64,000 nucleotides of DNA from contig JAFLBX010000002.1 of the NCBI GenBank assembly GCA_017303675.1, positions 757,091 to 821,090 on the forward strand, given 5' to 3'. The notes below the pieces were generated by a model that made no database searches, was not told where the DNA came from, and saw nothing but the letters and a program-made list of their open reading frames with translations. The position numbers and the translations under genes are program-made. This stretch comes from Ignavibacteria bacterium (lineage in GTDB: Bacteria; Bacteroidota; Ignavibacteria; Tepidaquicellales; OLB5). Shown piece after piece: positions 1 to 8,492 of this stretch; the first letter of the stretch is position 1; each line of letters opens with the position of its first letter.

Positions 1-453
1 ACTGATATCAAAGCTTGAAACGTTATTTTTGAATTTAACTATCACTTCGCCAAGTGAGAAATGCAGGACCTTATCGTTATACCTGTAGCACATACCTGTA
101 TAGTTCACACTACCGAAACTCCGCATAGATTCCGCAATATTCTGAACCGCATACGAATTTTCAGATACCCCGGCTTTAAGCTTCACAACAGAAACTGAAT
201 ACCTGTTTCTACCTACGGAAGAAGCATTGAAATCATTCCGGCTTTCTATAAGCGGTGAAATTGTGCCGATTACTTTATTCATTTCACTCAGTGGAGTATT
301 ATCACTGAACTTGACGGCAATGTAACCGTTATTTTCAGTCATAAAATATTTGCTGCCCTGGTAATAGACAAAATGATCTTTGGAATATGAAATGAAAGGA
401 TTAGAAAAAGCTGCTATAAAAACCAAAATAAAGAATCTGATAAATGTTTTCAT
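1..453 (-). CDS. Secreted protein, N-terminal part (possible S8 protease prodomain), cut by window edge
   Basis: An open frame of 151 codons starts with ATG at 453-451 and runs off the left end of the window, so the protein is incomplete. It opens with a Sec signal peptide (MKTFIRFFILVFIAAFS) followed by about 130 residues of soluble sequence. The segment near residue 135 (LGEVIVKFKNNVSSFDIS) resembles the strand that begins the fervidolysin-type propeptide of subtilisin-like (S8) proteases, which are common T9SS cargo in this lineage. That assignment is inference from a short match; no catalytic residues lie in the window. It is transcribed in the same direction as the thi operon but starts 105 bp after arfB ends. 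Confidence 0.6.
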   Translation of the reverse strand, partial: MKTFIRFFILVFIAAFSNPFISYSKDHFVYYQGSKYFMTENNGYIAVKFSDNTPLSEMNKVIGTISPLIESRNDFNASSVGRNRYSVSVVKLKAGVSENSYAVQNIAESMRSFGSVNYTGMCYRYNDKVLHFSLGEVIVKFKNNVSSFDIS

Positions 454-557
454 ATATTTAGCCGGAACTTTGATGATGAATTATAGCTAAATTAATGAAA
501 AAATTCGAGTAAAAATATATCTGTTTAAATGTTAATACTGACGAAATTCGTTATATG

Positions 558-980
558 TTATTCATCATCAAAGTCTTTTTTTCTTCTGTTCTCTTTCTTT
601 TTGCTGTGTTTGCGTTTTTCTTCCAGCACCTGTTGTTTGGATGAGTAGCTTTTAACGGTTTTAATGCGGATCTTTTCTTTTATCAATGCAGCATTTATAA
701 GCTTGATGAACTTTTCAATGGCTTTTTTCCTGTTGCCAAGCTGGGTTCGCTCGGTTTGTGATGTTATCCTTAAGCTGTGATCTGAATCAAGCTTATTATA
801 GAGCTTTTTCTGCAGGGTTTCTTTTATTTCATCATCAATAACAAGTGAGCCGGGAATATTGAAAACGAGCTCTACCTTGGTTTCAACTTTGTTAACATTC
901 TGTCCGCCTTTTCCGCCGCTGCGGGAGGTGTTAAACTTAACTTCTTTAAGAATTTTATTCAGATCTATATTCTTTAACAT
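558..980 (-). CDS. arfB: Peptidyl-tRNA hydrolase ArfB (ribosome rescue)
   Basis: 140 residues, the usual length of ArfB/YaeJ. The release-factor catalytic GGQ lies at residues 25-27 inside SRSGGKGGQNVNK, and the tail from about residue 110 is a run of lysine and arginine (KRKHSKKKENRRKK). In ArfB this tail enters the empty mRNA channel of a stalled ribosome so that GGQ can release the nascent chain. It has no domain for stop-codon recognition, which separates it from RF1/RF2. ATG start at 980. It is the last gene of the thiamine run, 20 bp after thiD, probably by read-through and without a role in thiamine synthesis. Confidence 0.9.
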   Translation of the reverse strand: MLKNIDLNKILKEVKFNTSRSGGKGGQNVNKVETKVELVFNIPGSLVIDDEIKETLQKKLYNKLDSDHSLRITSQTERTQLGNRKKAIEKFIKLINAALIKEKIRIKTVKSYSSKQQVLEEKRKHSKKKENRRKKDFDDE

Positions 981-1000
981 AATTTTGTAAAATTTAAAAA

Positions 1001-1801
1001 CTATTGTTCTACCGGATTAAACCCTTTTCCTATCTTTTGAGTTCTTTTTAATGATCTGACTACATAGCCTTTGGCTTTATCAATTGATTCAATTAAACTG
1101 AATCCTAAAGCTAGATTTGACGTTATTGCCGCAGATAAAGTGCAGCCGATCCCGTGAGTATTGCCGGTTGAAACATAATTAGTGTTAAAAAGATAAAATT
1201 TTTTGCCGTCAAACAGGACATCTGTTCCAAGCGGTAAACCTATTGAATGTTTTAAATGACCTCCTTTAACAAGTACATTTTTCGCTCCAAGCTCAAAAAG
1301 CATCAAAGCGGCAGTTTCAAGGTCATCAAGAGATTCTATTTTCAATCCCGTTAATATCTCAGCTTCCGGGATATTCGGAGTAAGCAGGTATGTTTGTTTA
1401 AGCAATAGCTTTTTCAGCGCCGTAATTCCCTGCTTATTCAGCATAACGAACGAGTTTTTTGAATAGATCACAGGATCAACAATAAGCTTTATGTTTTTTT
1501 TACGTTTAAAGTATCCGGCAATTACTTCTATAGCACCTGCACCGGCTAACATTCCTGTCTTAGCTGTTTTGATATCAAAATCATCGAACACACTTTTCAT
1601 TTGCGCGTTTATCTGTTTTTTTGTTACTGAAACAGATGACTGCACTCCCTTTGTATTTTGCGCTGTAACGGCTGTAACTACAGAAAGGCCGTATACACCA
1701 TGGTTTTTAAAGGTTTTGATATCTGACTGAATACCTGCTCCGGCTCCGGAATCTGAACCTGCAATTGTTAATACACATTTTTTTGCTTTGCTGATTGCCA
1801 T
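1001..1801 (-). CDS. thiD: Hydroxymethylpyrimidine/phosphomethylpyrimidine kinase ThiD
   Basis: 266 residues, full length for ThiD. It phosphorylates HMP to HMP-P and then HMP-PP, the pyrimidine half of thiamine, in the cytoplasm. The N-terminal glycine-rich ribokinase-fold motif GSDSGAGAG is at residues 15-23, followed by the family segment SVVTAVTAQNT. The C-terminal nucleotide and anion-hole motif appears as GNTHGIGCTLSAA near residue 215; families normally read GTGCT, here GIGCT. ATG start, 7 bp after thiE, so it is translated within the thi operon. It provides the HMP-PP used by the neighbouring ThiE. Confidence 0.93.
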   Translation of the reverse strand: MAISKAKKCVLTIAGSDSGAGAGIQSDIKTFKNHGVYGLSVVTAVTAQNTKGVQSSVSVTKKQINAQMKSVFDDFDIKTAKTGMLAGAGAIEVIAGYFKRKKNIKLIVDPVIYSKNSFVMLNKQGITALKKLLLKQTYLLTPNIPEAEILTGLKIESLDDLETAALMLFELGAKNVLVKGGHLKHSIGLPLGTDVLFDGKKFYLFNTNYVSTGNTHGIGCTLSAAITSNLALGFSLIESIDKAKGYVVRSLKRTQKIGKGFNPVEQ

Positions 1802-1808
1802 AATTTTA

Positions 1809-2429
1809 CTAAATTAATTTCTTTTTTAATTCCCTTAATACTTTTACAGGGTCTTTTGAATTAAGCACAGAACCGATAACTGCAATTCCATGAACATTTG
1901 AAGTTAATACATCCTCAATATTAGCGGGTGAAATTCCCCCGATGGCTATCACCGGTATCTTTATTTTTTTCACTACTTCAGTAAGCAATTTTACACCTTT
2001 GGCTTTTTCAGGTTTATATTTGGTTTTAGTGGGATATATATGACCAAAGCCTATATAATCTGCTCCTTCTTTTTGACGTAATAGTGCTTCCTTTATTGAA
2101 TGCGCTGTACCTCCTATTATTTTTCTGCTGCCCAGAAGCTTTCGGGCATCTTTTACCGGGATATCTTCCTTGCCTAAATGAACACCGTCAGCATCTGAAG
2201 CCATTGCTATATCTGTTCTGTCATTAACTATAAACAGAACTTTATGTTCCCTGCAAAGCTTCAATATTTTTTTTGCAATATTTATCAGCTCACCTGTTGG
2301 CAGTGATTTATCGCGAAGCTGAATTATATCCGCCCCGCCTTTAATTGCCATTTTTGCAATCTGAATATGTGAATATTTATTCTGAATCACTGTATCAGTT
2401 ATCAGGCATAATCTGCCGATCTTTTTCAT
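1809..2429 (-). CDS. thiE: Thiamine-phosphate synthase ThiE
   Basis: 206 residues, a complete TIM barrel. It joins HMP-PP and thiazole phosphate to give thiamine phosphate. Diagnostic elements are all present: GADIIQLRDK near residue 32, FIVNDRTDIA near 65, DGVHLGKEDIP near 82 (the HLGxxD pyrophosphate and magnesium site), GHIYPTKTK near 130, and the phosphate-binding AIGGI near 163. It follows the tenI-like gene with 1 bp between stop and start, so the two are probably translationally coupled. This copy keeps the catalytic signature that the tenI-like copy lacks, so it is the better candidate for the true synthase. Confidence 0.94.
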   Translation of the reverse strand: MKKIGRLCLITDTVIQNKYSHIQIAKMAIKGGADIIQLRDKSLPTGELINIAKKILKLCREHKVLFIVNDRTDIAMASDADGVHLGKEDIPVKDARKLLGSRKIIGGTAHSIKEALLRQKEGADYIGFGHIYPTKTKYKPEKAKGVKLLTEVVKKIKIPVIAIGGISPANIEDVLTSNVHGIAVIGSVLNSKDPVKVLRELKKKLI

Positions 2430-2430
2430 T

Positions 2431-2994
2431 TTACAACTCTCCTAATACTTTTTTGTAATGCGATATATTTCCTTTAATATTTTGCGAATAAAAAAGATCG
2501 CTTATTGCAGCAACACCATACGCTCCGGCTTTAAGGCATTTTTCAGCCCGAATGGGATTTATTCCACCTACAGCAATAACAGGGATTGAAACTTTACTGC
2601 ACACAATCCTTAACTTTTCCAAACCCTGCGGCTTACCGAATTTTACTTTTGAGGGAGTCCTGTAAACCGGGCCGAACAGTACGTAATCAAATCCATCTTT
2701 TTCTGCCTGCAAAGCTTCTGCAAGGGAATGCACACTTTTTCCTGATATCATACTTTTGCAGAATTTTTTGATATATCCGGCAGGGATGCCGTTAGTTACT
2801 GCGTGAACGCCGCCGAGACCTGCAAGCAATGCTATATCAAATCTATCATTAATAATTATTTTAGTAACTTTCCCATCCACGTTCCGCATTAGTTTTTTTG
2901 CCAGCTCAAGGACCTCGCCGGTTGTGGAATGTTTTTGGCGAAGCTGCACAGCTTTAATGCCGCACTTAGAAAGCGAAATAATTTTCCTGTGCAA
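2431..2994 (-). CDS. tenI: TenI/ThiE-family protein (probable thiazole tautomerase); start uncertain
   Basis: 187 residues from a TTG at 2994. It has the ThiE/TenI barrel: GIKAVQLRQKHS, IINDRFDIA, GKSVHSLAEA, FGPVYRTPSK and AVGGI. It lacks the HLGxxD site of ThiE (reads HAVTNGIP), so TenI-type thiazole tautomerase activity or another non-synthase role is likelier. The frame stays open upstream to 3093 and encodes PFRLLAITPGEVSGKT, which matches the first barrel strand (normally LYLITD). TTG at 2994 would remove that strand. No ATG or GTG lies in the extension; only CTG (3045), ATT (3060) and ATA (3081) could serve. The true start is therefore probably upstream and non-canonical, or the assembly has an error. 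Confidence 0.82.
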   Translation of the reverse strand: MHRKIISLSKCGIKAVQLRQKHSTTGEVLELAKKLMRNVDGKVTKIIINDRFDIALLAGLGGVHAVTNGIPAGYIKKFCKSMISGKSVHSLAEALQAEKDGFDYVLFGPVYRTPSKVKFGKPQGLEKLRIVCSKVSIPVIAVGGINPIRAEKCLKAGAYGVAAISDLFYSQNIKGNISHYKKVLGEL

Positions 2995-3080
2995 TGTTTT
3001 GCCGGAAACCTCTCCGGGAGTAATTGCAAGAAGCCTGAACGGCAGTTTATTTTTGGGAATGGAAGATGTTTTGATTTTTA

Positions 3081-3404
3081 TTAGTAGATTTTCTTAAAGT
3101 ATGATTCCTGCTGTGTTCTGTAATCTGTATATATTCCTGAGGAATAATCCTGCTTTATAACATATGTACCTGTTTGTTTAGCATTAACCCATTCAAGCCA
3201 TATTTGCTCGTTGGCCGGGGTATTTTCTTCGTATTGAAGAATCCGTTTAACATTATCTGTACTGTAAGTAACGTAATAAAATTGTTCATCATGGGAAATT
3301 GTTACTTTGAAATCACCAAGCATATAATCTCCGTCAAATGTCTGTGAATACGAAACTGCAGCTGAAAAAATTAAAAAGAATATGACAAACGTTAGTTTTT
3401 TCAT
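3081..3404 (-). CDS. Small secreted protein of unknown function inside the thi operon
   Basis: 107 residues with a clear signal peptide (MKKLTFVIFFLIFSAAVSYSQ), leaving about 86 residues exported. The mature part is rich in Tyr, Thr and Gln, has no cysteine and looks like a small beta-sheet domain. I do not recognise the family. It lies between thiG (35 bp upstream) and the tenI-like gene in the same direction, so it is almost certainly co-transcribed with thiamine genes under the TPP riboswitch. Whether it has a role in thiamine or precursor handling in the periplasm is unknown. ATG start at 3404. Confidence 0.72.
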   Translation of the reverse strand: MKKLTFVIFFLIFSAAVSYSQTFDGDYMLGDFKVTISHDEQFYYVTYSTDNVKRILQYEENTPANEQIWLEWVNAKQTGTYVIKQDYSSGIYTDYRTQQESYFKKIY

Positions 3405-3439
3405 TTTAAGCTGAATTTATTTCTCAGGTGATTTATTTA

Positions 3440-4216
3440 TCAGGAATTAATTAACCCTTCCAGCGGGCTTGACGCTTTTGCGTAAAGTCTTTTCGGAATT
3501 CTGCCTGCCTCAAATGCGAGCCTGCCGGCTTCGATTGCGAGTTTCATAGCTTGTGCCATTTTAACCGGGTGTTCAGCCCCGGCAATTGCTGTATTCATAA
3601 GGATTCCGTCTACACCAAGCTCCATAGCAAGCGCAGCATCGCTTGCTGTACCCACACCGGCATCCACAATGACAGGTATATCAATCAGATCACGGATAAT
3701 TTGAATATTATACGGATTGCGTATGCCCATTCCGCTGCCAATAGGAGCGCCAAGGGGCATTACAGCCGCGCATCCCATATCTGCCAGCTTGCGGCAAGTT
3801 ATCGGGTCATCGTTGCAGTATGGCAGCACAATAAAATCATCCGCAAGAAGCTGCTCTGCAGCTTTCAACAGCTCTGTAACATCAGGGAATAATGTTTCAT
3901 CATCACCAATTACTTCAAGCTTAACCCAGTTAGTTTCCAGCGCTTCGCGCGCAAGCTGCGCTGTGAGCACAGCTTCCTTAGCTGTAAAACAGCCGGCAGT
4001 ATTTGGCAGTATCCAGTATTTGTTTCTGTCAATCATATTCATGATGCTTTCCTGTCCGTCAGCGCTTTTTAAATTAAGCCTGCGTATTGAAACTGTAATA
4101 AAATCCGTTCCGCTTGCTTCGAGTGACTGAAGCATTGTATGCGGATCAGGGTAACGTGAAGTACCCACTATTAATCGTGATTTAAACTCTTTTCCCGCTA
4201 TTGTTAGGTTACTCAT
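3440..4216 (-). CDS. thiG: Thiazole synthase ThiG
   Basis: 258 residues, full length. ThiG forms the thiazole phosphate ring from deoxyxylulose phosphate, dehydroglycine and the sulfur carried on ThiS. Visible signatures are [17 protein letters not shown] at the N terminus, the Schiff-base lysine region [11 protein letters not shown] near residue 95, [14 protein letters not shown] near 140, [12 protein letters not shown] near 157, and [17 protein letters not shown] near 187. It follows thiS after an 88-bp gap that holds a small palindromic repeat. ThiO in the same operon supplies the dehydroglycine aerobically. Confidence 0.95.
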   Translation of the reverse strand: MSNLTIAGKEFKSRLIVGTSRYPDPHTMLQSLEASGTDFITVSIRRLNLKSADGQESIMNMIDRNKYWILPNTAGCFTAKEAVLTAQLAREALETNWVKLEVIGDDETLFPDVTELLKAAEQLLADDFIVLPYCNDDPITCRKLADMGCAAVMPLGAPIGSGMGIRNPYNIQIIRDLIDIPVIVDAGVGTASDAALAMELGVDGILMNTAIAGAEHPVKMAQAMKLAIEAGRLAFEAGRIPKRLYAKASSPLEGLINS

Positions 4217-4226
4217 AATTTTTATA

Positions 4227-4300
4227 TTGTCATGCTAAATCGTTTTCAGCATCTTAAAATGTTATTACTGAAGCAGACCCTGAAACAAGTTCAGGGTGAC
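4227..4300. repeat. Palindromic intergenic repeat between thiS and thiG
   Basis: This gap holds two short palindromes. The first reads TCATGCTAAATCGTTTTCAGCATC and is degenerate. The second is an inverted repeat with arms ACCCTGAA (4277-4284) and TTCAGGGT (4290-4297) around a 5-nt loop. A related palindrome occurs at 19298-19318. They look like REP-type dispersed hairpins, and this one could also stabilise or partly terminate the thi transcript. Confidence 0.5.
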
Positions 4301-4304
4301 AAAA

Positions 4305-4511
4305 CTACCCGCCCTGTACAGCATGTACTATCTCAATACTATCATTTTCATTCAGCATAGTTTCATTCCATTTACTCTTTGGAATGATCATATCATTTAC
4401 AGCTACGGCTATTCCGCGTGGCTCTTTTCCGTTTAACCTCAAAGCAACAAAATCACTTAAATTCATTTTTCCCTCAAGTTCCAGAACTTCGCCATTTATC
4501 TTAATATTCAT
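4305..4511 (-). CDS. thiS: Sulfur carrier protein ThiS
   Basis: 68 residues, the usual size of ThiS. A ubiquitin-like fold is suggested by the N-terminal strand MNIKINGEVLEL and by RGIAVAVNDMIIPKSKW in the middle. The protein ends in the required Gly-Gly (HAVQGG), which is adenylated and then converted to a thiocarboxylate that donates sulfur to ThiG. The activating enzyme ThiF is not encoded in this window. It sits 5 bp after thiO, so it is part of the operon. ATG start at 4511. Confidence 0.95.
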   Translation of the reverse strand: MNIKINGEVLELEGKMNLSDFVALRLNGKEPRGIAVAVNDMIIPKSKWNETMLNENDSIEIVHAVQGG

Positions 4512-4516
4512 TTTTC

Positions 4517-5638
4517 TTATACAGTTTCTTTGTAAAATCTTTCAATCCCGAAACCACTCAATGCTTCGCTTTTTTTGCCGGAAGCTATCCAATCACTTAG
4601 TTCAAAAGCTGTCACTGGTGTTAATAATATTCCGTTGCGGTAATGACCTGTGGCAAAATACAAGCCTTCTATTTCTGAATCGCCTATAATCGGCATATGG
4701 TCACGGCTGCCGGGTCTTAACCCAACATCTATTGATTCAATTGAAAGGTCATAAATTGAAGGCACTGCTTCCCAGCCTCTTTCAAGCAGCCGGAAAATTT
4801 CTCCTGCAGTCGGATCGGTATCATATCCCTGCTCTTCAACACTGGCGCCCAGAATAAGCCGCCCGTCACTTTTAGGCAGCAGGTATACATCAGGAGCTCT
4901 GACAACTTTTGTTACACGGCATGAATCGTTCAATCTCAAATTTATGATCTGCCCTTTAACAGGCCTAACAGGCGGCTGCAGATTTTCCGGTAATCCCGGG
5001 ATCTGTTTTGACCAAGCACCGCCTGCAACAATTATATTTTCAAACTTCAGGTCCTTGCCGTGAACACTGACTCCTTCAATTTTGCCGTTTGTGATATTAA
5101 TATTTTCTACATTATGCTCTTCATATAATTTGCCGCCGCATTTTTGGAACGCGGTCTTAAGAGCATCAAGCAATAACCGGTTATTTATTTGAGCGTCATC
5201 TTCAATCCATATAGCGCCGGTACAGCGCGGTGAGAGGAATGGCTCAATTTCTCTGGCTTCGCTGCCTGTTAGCCAGAGTACCGGCATACCTATCTTTTCG
5301 CGGAAGTCATACAGCCTGCGAAGCCTTTCAGCATCATCCCTGTCAAATCCGGGAAGAATGCATCCTGTTTTTTCAAGCTCAACTTTAATACCGCTATCGG
5401 CATATAATTCTTCAACAAAACGGGGGTACATATCCAGGCTTTTACGGCAAAGATAAAACAGTTCTATATCTTCAAAACCCATTTCTGCCTGCGGAGCAAG
5501 CATACCTGCAGCAGCCCAGCTGGCGCTTCTTCCGGCTATATGGCGCTCAAGTATTTCTACGTTAATTCCCTTTTTGGCGAGCTGCCATCCTAGAGATAGG
5601 CCGATTATACCGCCGCCAATGATAATTGTGTTACTCAT
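4517..5638 (-). CDS. thiO: Glycine oxidase ThiO (FAD-dependent)
   Basis: About 373 residues. The N terminus TIIIGGGIIGLSLGWQLAKKG is a Rossmann FAD motif (GxGxxG), followed by ASWAAAGMLAPQAE, typical of ThiO. The C-terminal part has GLRPGSRDHMPIIG and GHYRNGILLTP, the ThiO/DAO substrate and FAD segment. It oxidises glycine to the imine used by ThiG, the oxygen-dependent route that replaces ThiH. The frame reaches a TTG at 5647, but the ATG at 5638 is preferred because it places the FAD strand at the usual distance from the N terminus. It lies 5 bp upstream of thiS. Confidence 0.94.
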   Translation of the reverse strand: MSNTIIIGGGIIGLSLGWQLAKKGINVEILERHIAGRSASWAAAGMLAPQAEMGFEDIELFYLCRKSLDMYPRFVEELYADSGIKVELEKTGCILPGFDRDDAERLRRLYDFREKIGMPVLWLTGSEAREIEPFLSPRCTGAIWIEDDAQINNRLLLDALKTAFQKCGGKLYEEHNVENINITNGKIEGVSVHGKDLKFENIIVAGGAWSKQIPGLPENLQPPVRPVKGQIINLRLNDSCRVTKVVRAPDVYLLPKSDGRLILGASVEEQGYDTDPTAGEIFRLLERGWEAVPSIYDLSIESIDVGLRPGSRDHMPIIGDSEIEGLYFATGHYRNGILLTPVTAFELSDWIASGKKSEALSGFGIERFYKETV

Positions 5639-5651
5639 TATATTCAAAAAG

Positions 5652-6128
5652 TTATTTACTTTTTACTTCAGTATATTCAAGTCCCCATGGACCCATACCA
5701 GTTACCTGGAATGTTACACCTTCTTCACCAGTAAAAACATAATGCGCTTCGTTAACAGGGTTTAAATAATATGAACCAATTGTAAACTTCCGGGCATTTG
5801 ATGTATCAATTGAATTCCCGAAGCCAATATAAACTGCGCCTTCCAAAACTGTTACCCTTTCATCTTTTGGATGCGTATGCGCCGGCAGTTTATAAAAGGG
5901 CGGGAATTTTACACGCATTGTAAAAATTCCCTCCTGCTGCGGATTGCCTTCGAGCACACTTATCATTGCGCCCGCAGGAAGCGATGGCGGAGCGTTAACC
6001 CATACAATGCTTTCAGGAATAACCTGTATTGCACCTTTGGGCAATTCCTGTGAAATAAGTACTGTGCAATTGGAATAAATTATAACTGCAAAGAAGTAAA
6101 AATTTATGTACTTAAAAATTGTTTTCAA
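5652..6128 (-). CDS. Secreted cupin-domain protein in the thi operon
   Basis: 158 residues from a TTG start at 6128; no nearby ATG gives a better signal peptide. The first 27 residues are hydrophobic (FYFFAVIIYSNCTVLISQ), consistent with export. The rest is a single cupin barrel: PAHTHPKDERVTVLEGAVYIGFG holds the metal-binding His-x-His and Glu of cupin motif 1, and the second motif is near PVNEAHYVF. The substrate cannot be read from sequence. It lies between thiC and thiO (13 bp from thiO), so it is co-transcribed with thiamine genes. A link to thiamine is inference only; an unrelated passenger is equally possible. Confidence 0.8.
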   Translation of the reverse strand: MKTIFKYINFYFFAVIIYSNCTVLISQELPKGAIQVIPESIVWVNAPPSLPAGAMISVLEGNPQQEGIFTMRVKFPPFYKLPAHTHPKDERVTVLEGAVYIGFGNSIDTSNARKFTIGSYYLNPVNEAHYVFTGEEGVTFQVTGMGPWGLEYTEVKSK

Positions 6129-6172
6129 GAATTCTCAATAATTTTCAGATAAACGAATAAATAAACTTTGAG

Positions 6173-6192
6173 TTCCCCGCCTACGCGGGGAA
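6173..6192. repeat. GC-rich hairpin between thiC and the cupin gene
   Basis: Perfect 8-bp inverted repeat TTCCCCGC / GCGGGGAA with a 4-nt loop. There is no T-tract on the minus strand, so it is not a terminator for thiC. It may protect the 3' end of the thiC segment or be a dispersed hairpin repeat. Confidence 0.5.
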
Positions 6193-6199
6193 AATAAAA

Positions 6200-8221
<2,022 letters not shown>

Positions 8222-8270
8222 TTATATATTTTAATTTTCAATTTCTTTTTATAACATATTTCCGTAAATA

Positions 8271-8334
8271 AAAAACCGTTTACCTTACTTCTGTTTTCCG
8301 GTGCAGGAAAATAGATACAGGATAAACGGTTTTA
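8271..8334 (-). terminator. Riboswitch-controlled terminator upstream of thiC
   Basis: In the minus-strand transcript an outer stem forms between TAAAACCGTTTA (8334-8323) and TAAACGGTTTTT (8282-8271), 11 of 12 pairs, followed by further T-rich sequence. An inner hairpin pairs CTATTTTCC with GGAAAACAG. The same GGAAAACAG occurs at the 3' edge of the riboswitch, so CTATTTTCC can pair with either copy. This gives a choice between antiterminator and terminator, as expected for transcriptional TPP switches. Confidence 0.75.
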
Positions 8335-8338
8335 TTCT

Positions 8339-8435
8339 GTTTTCCTACGCCGGCATTACCCGGATCAGGTTTCAGTCATGCTTTGCATGACAAGGGTTTG
8401 ATCTCAGCCTTCCTATTGAAAAGCACCCCTACAGT
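8339..8435 (-). promoter_or_regulatory. TPP riboswitch (THI element)
   Basis: The minus strand carries the conserved THI-box elements in order: GGGGTGC at the 5' side, GGCTGAGATCA (pyrimidine-sensing arm), ACCC, then CCTGATCCGGGTAATGCCGGCGTAGG. P1 can form between CTGT (about 8435) and ACAG (about 8339). The variable P3-type hairpin is GTCATGCAAAGCATGAC. It lies about 145 nt upstream of the thiC ATG and should reduce expression of the whole thi operon when thiamine pyrophosphate is abundant. Confidence 0.96.
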
Positions 8436-8436
8436 T

Positions 8437-8444
8437 CAAATATA
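8437..8444 (-). promoter_or_regulatory. Promoter -7 box for the thi operon
   Basis: The minus strand reads TATATTTG, an exact fit to the Bacteroidota -7 consensus TAnnTTTG, ending just before the first base of the TPP riboswitch. Transcription would begin about 5-8 nt later, right at the riboswitch 5' stem. Confidence 0.65.
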
Positions 8445-8492
8445 GCTAATAGATTACATAAATAAAAAGCAAAATTCCTATTAATTGGTTCC

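Noticed and set aside
3717-4130. 137-codon plus-strand frame opposite thiG
   Set aside because: Antisense shadow of thiG with no start context or family motifs.
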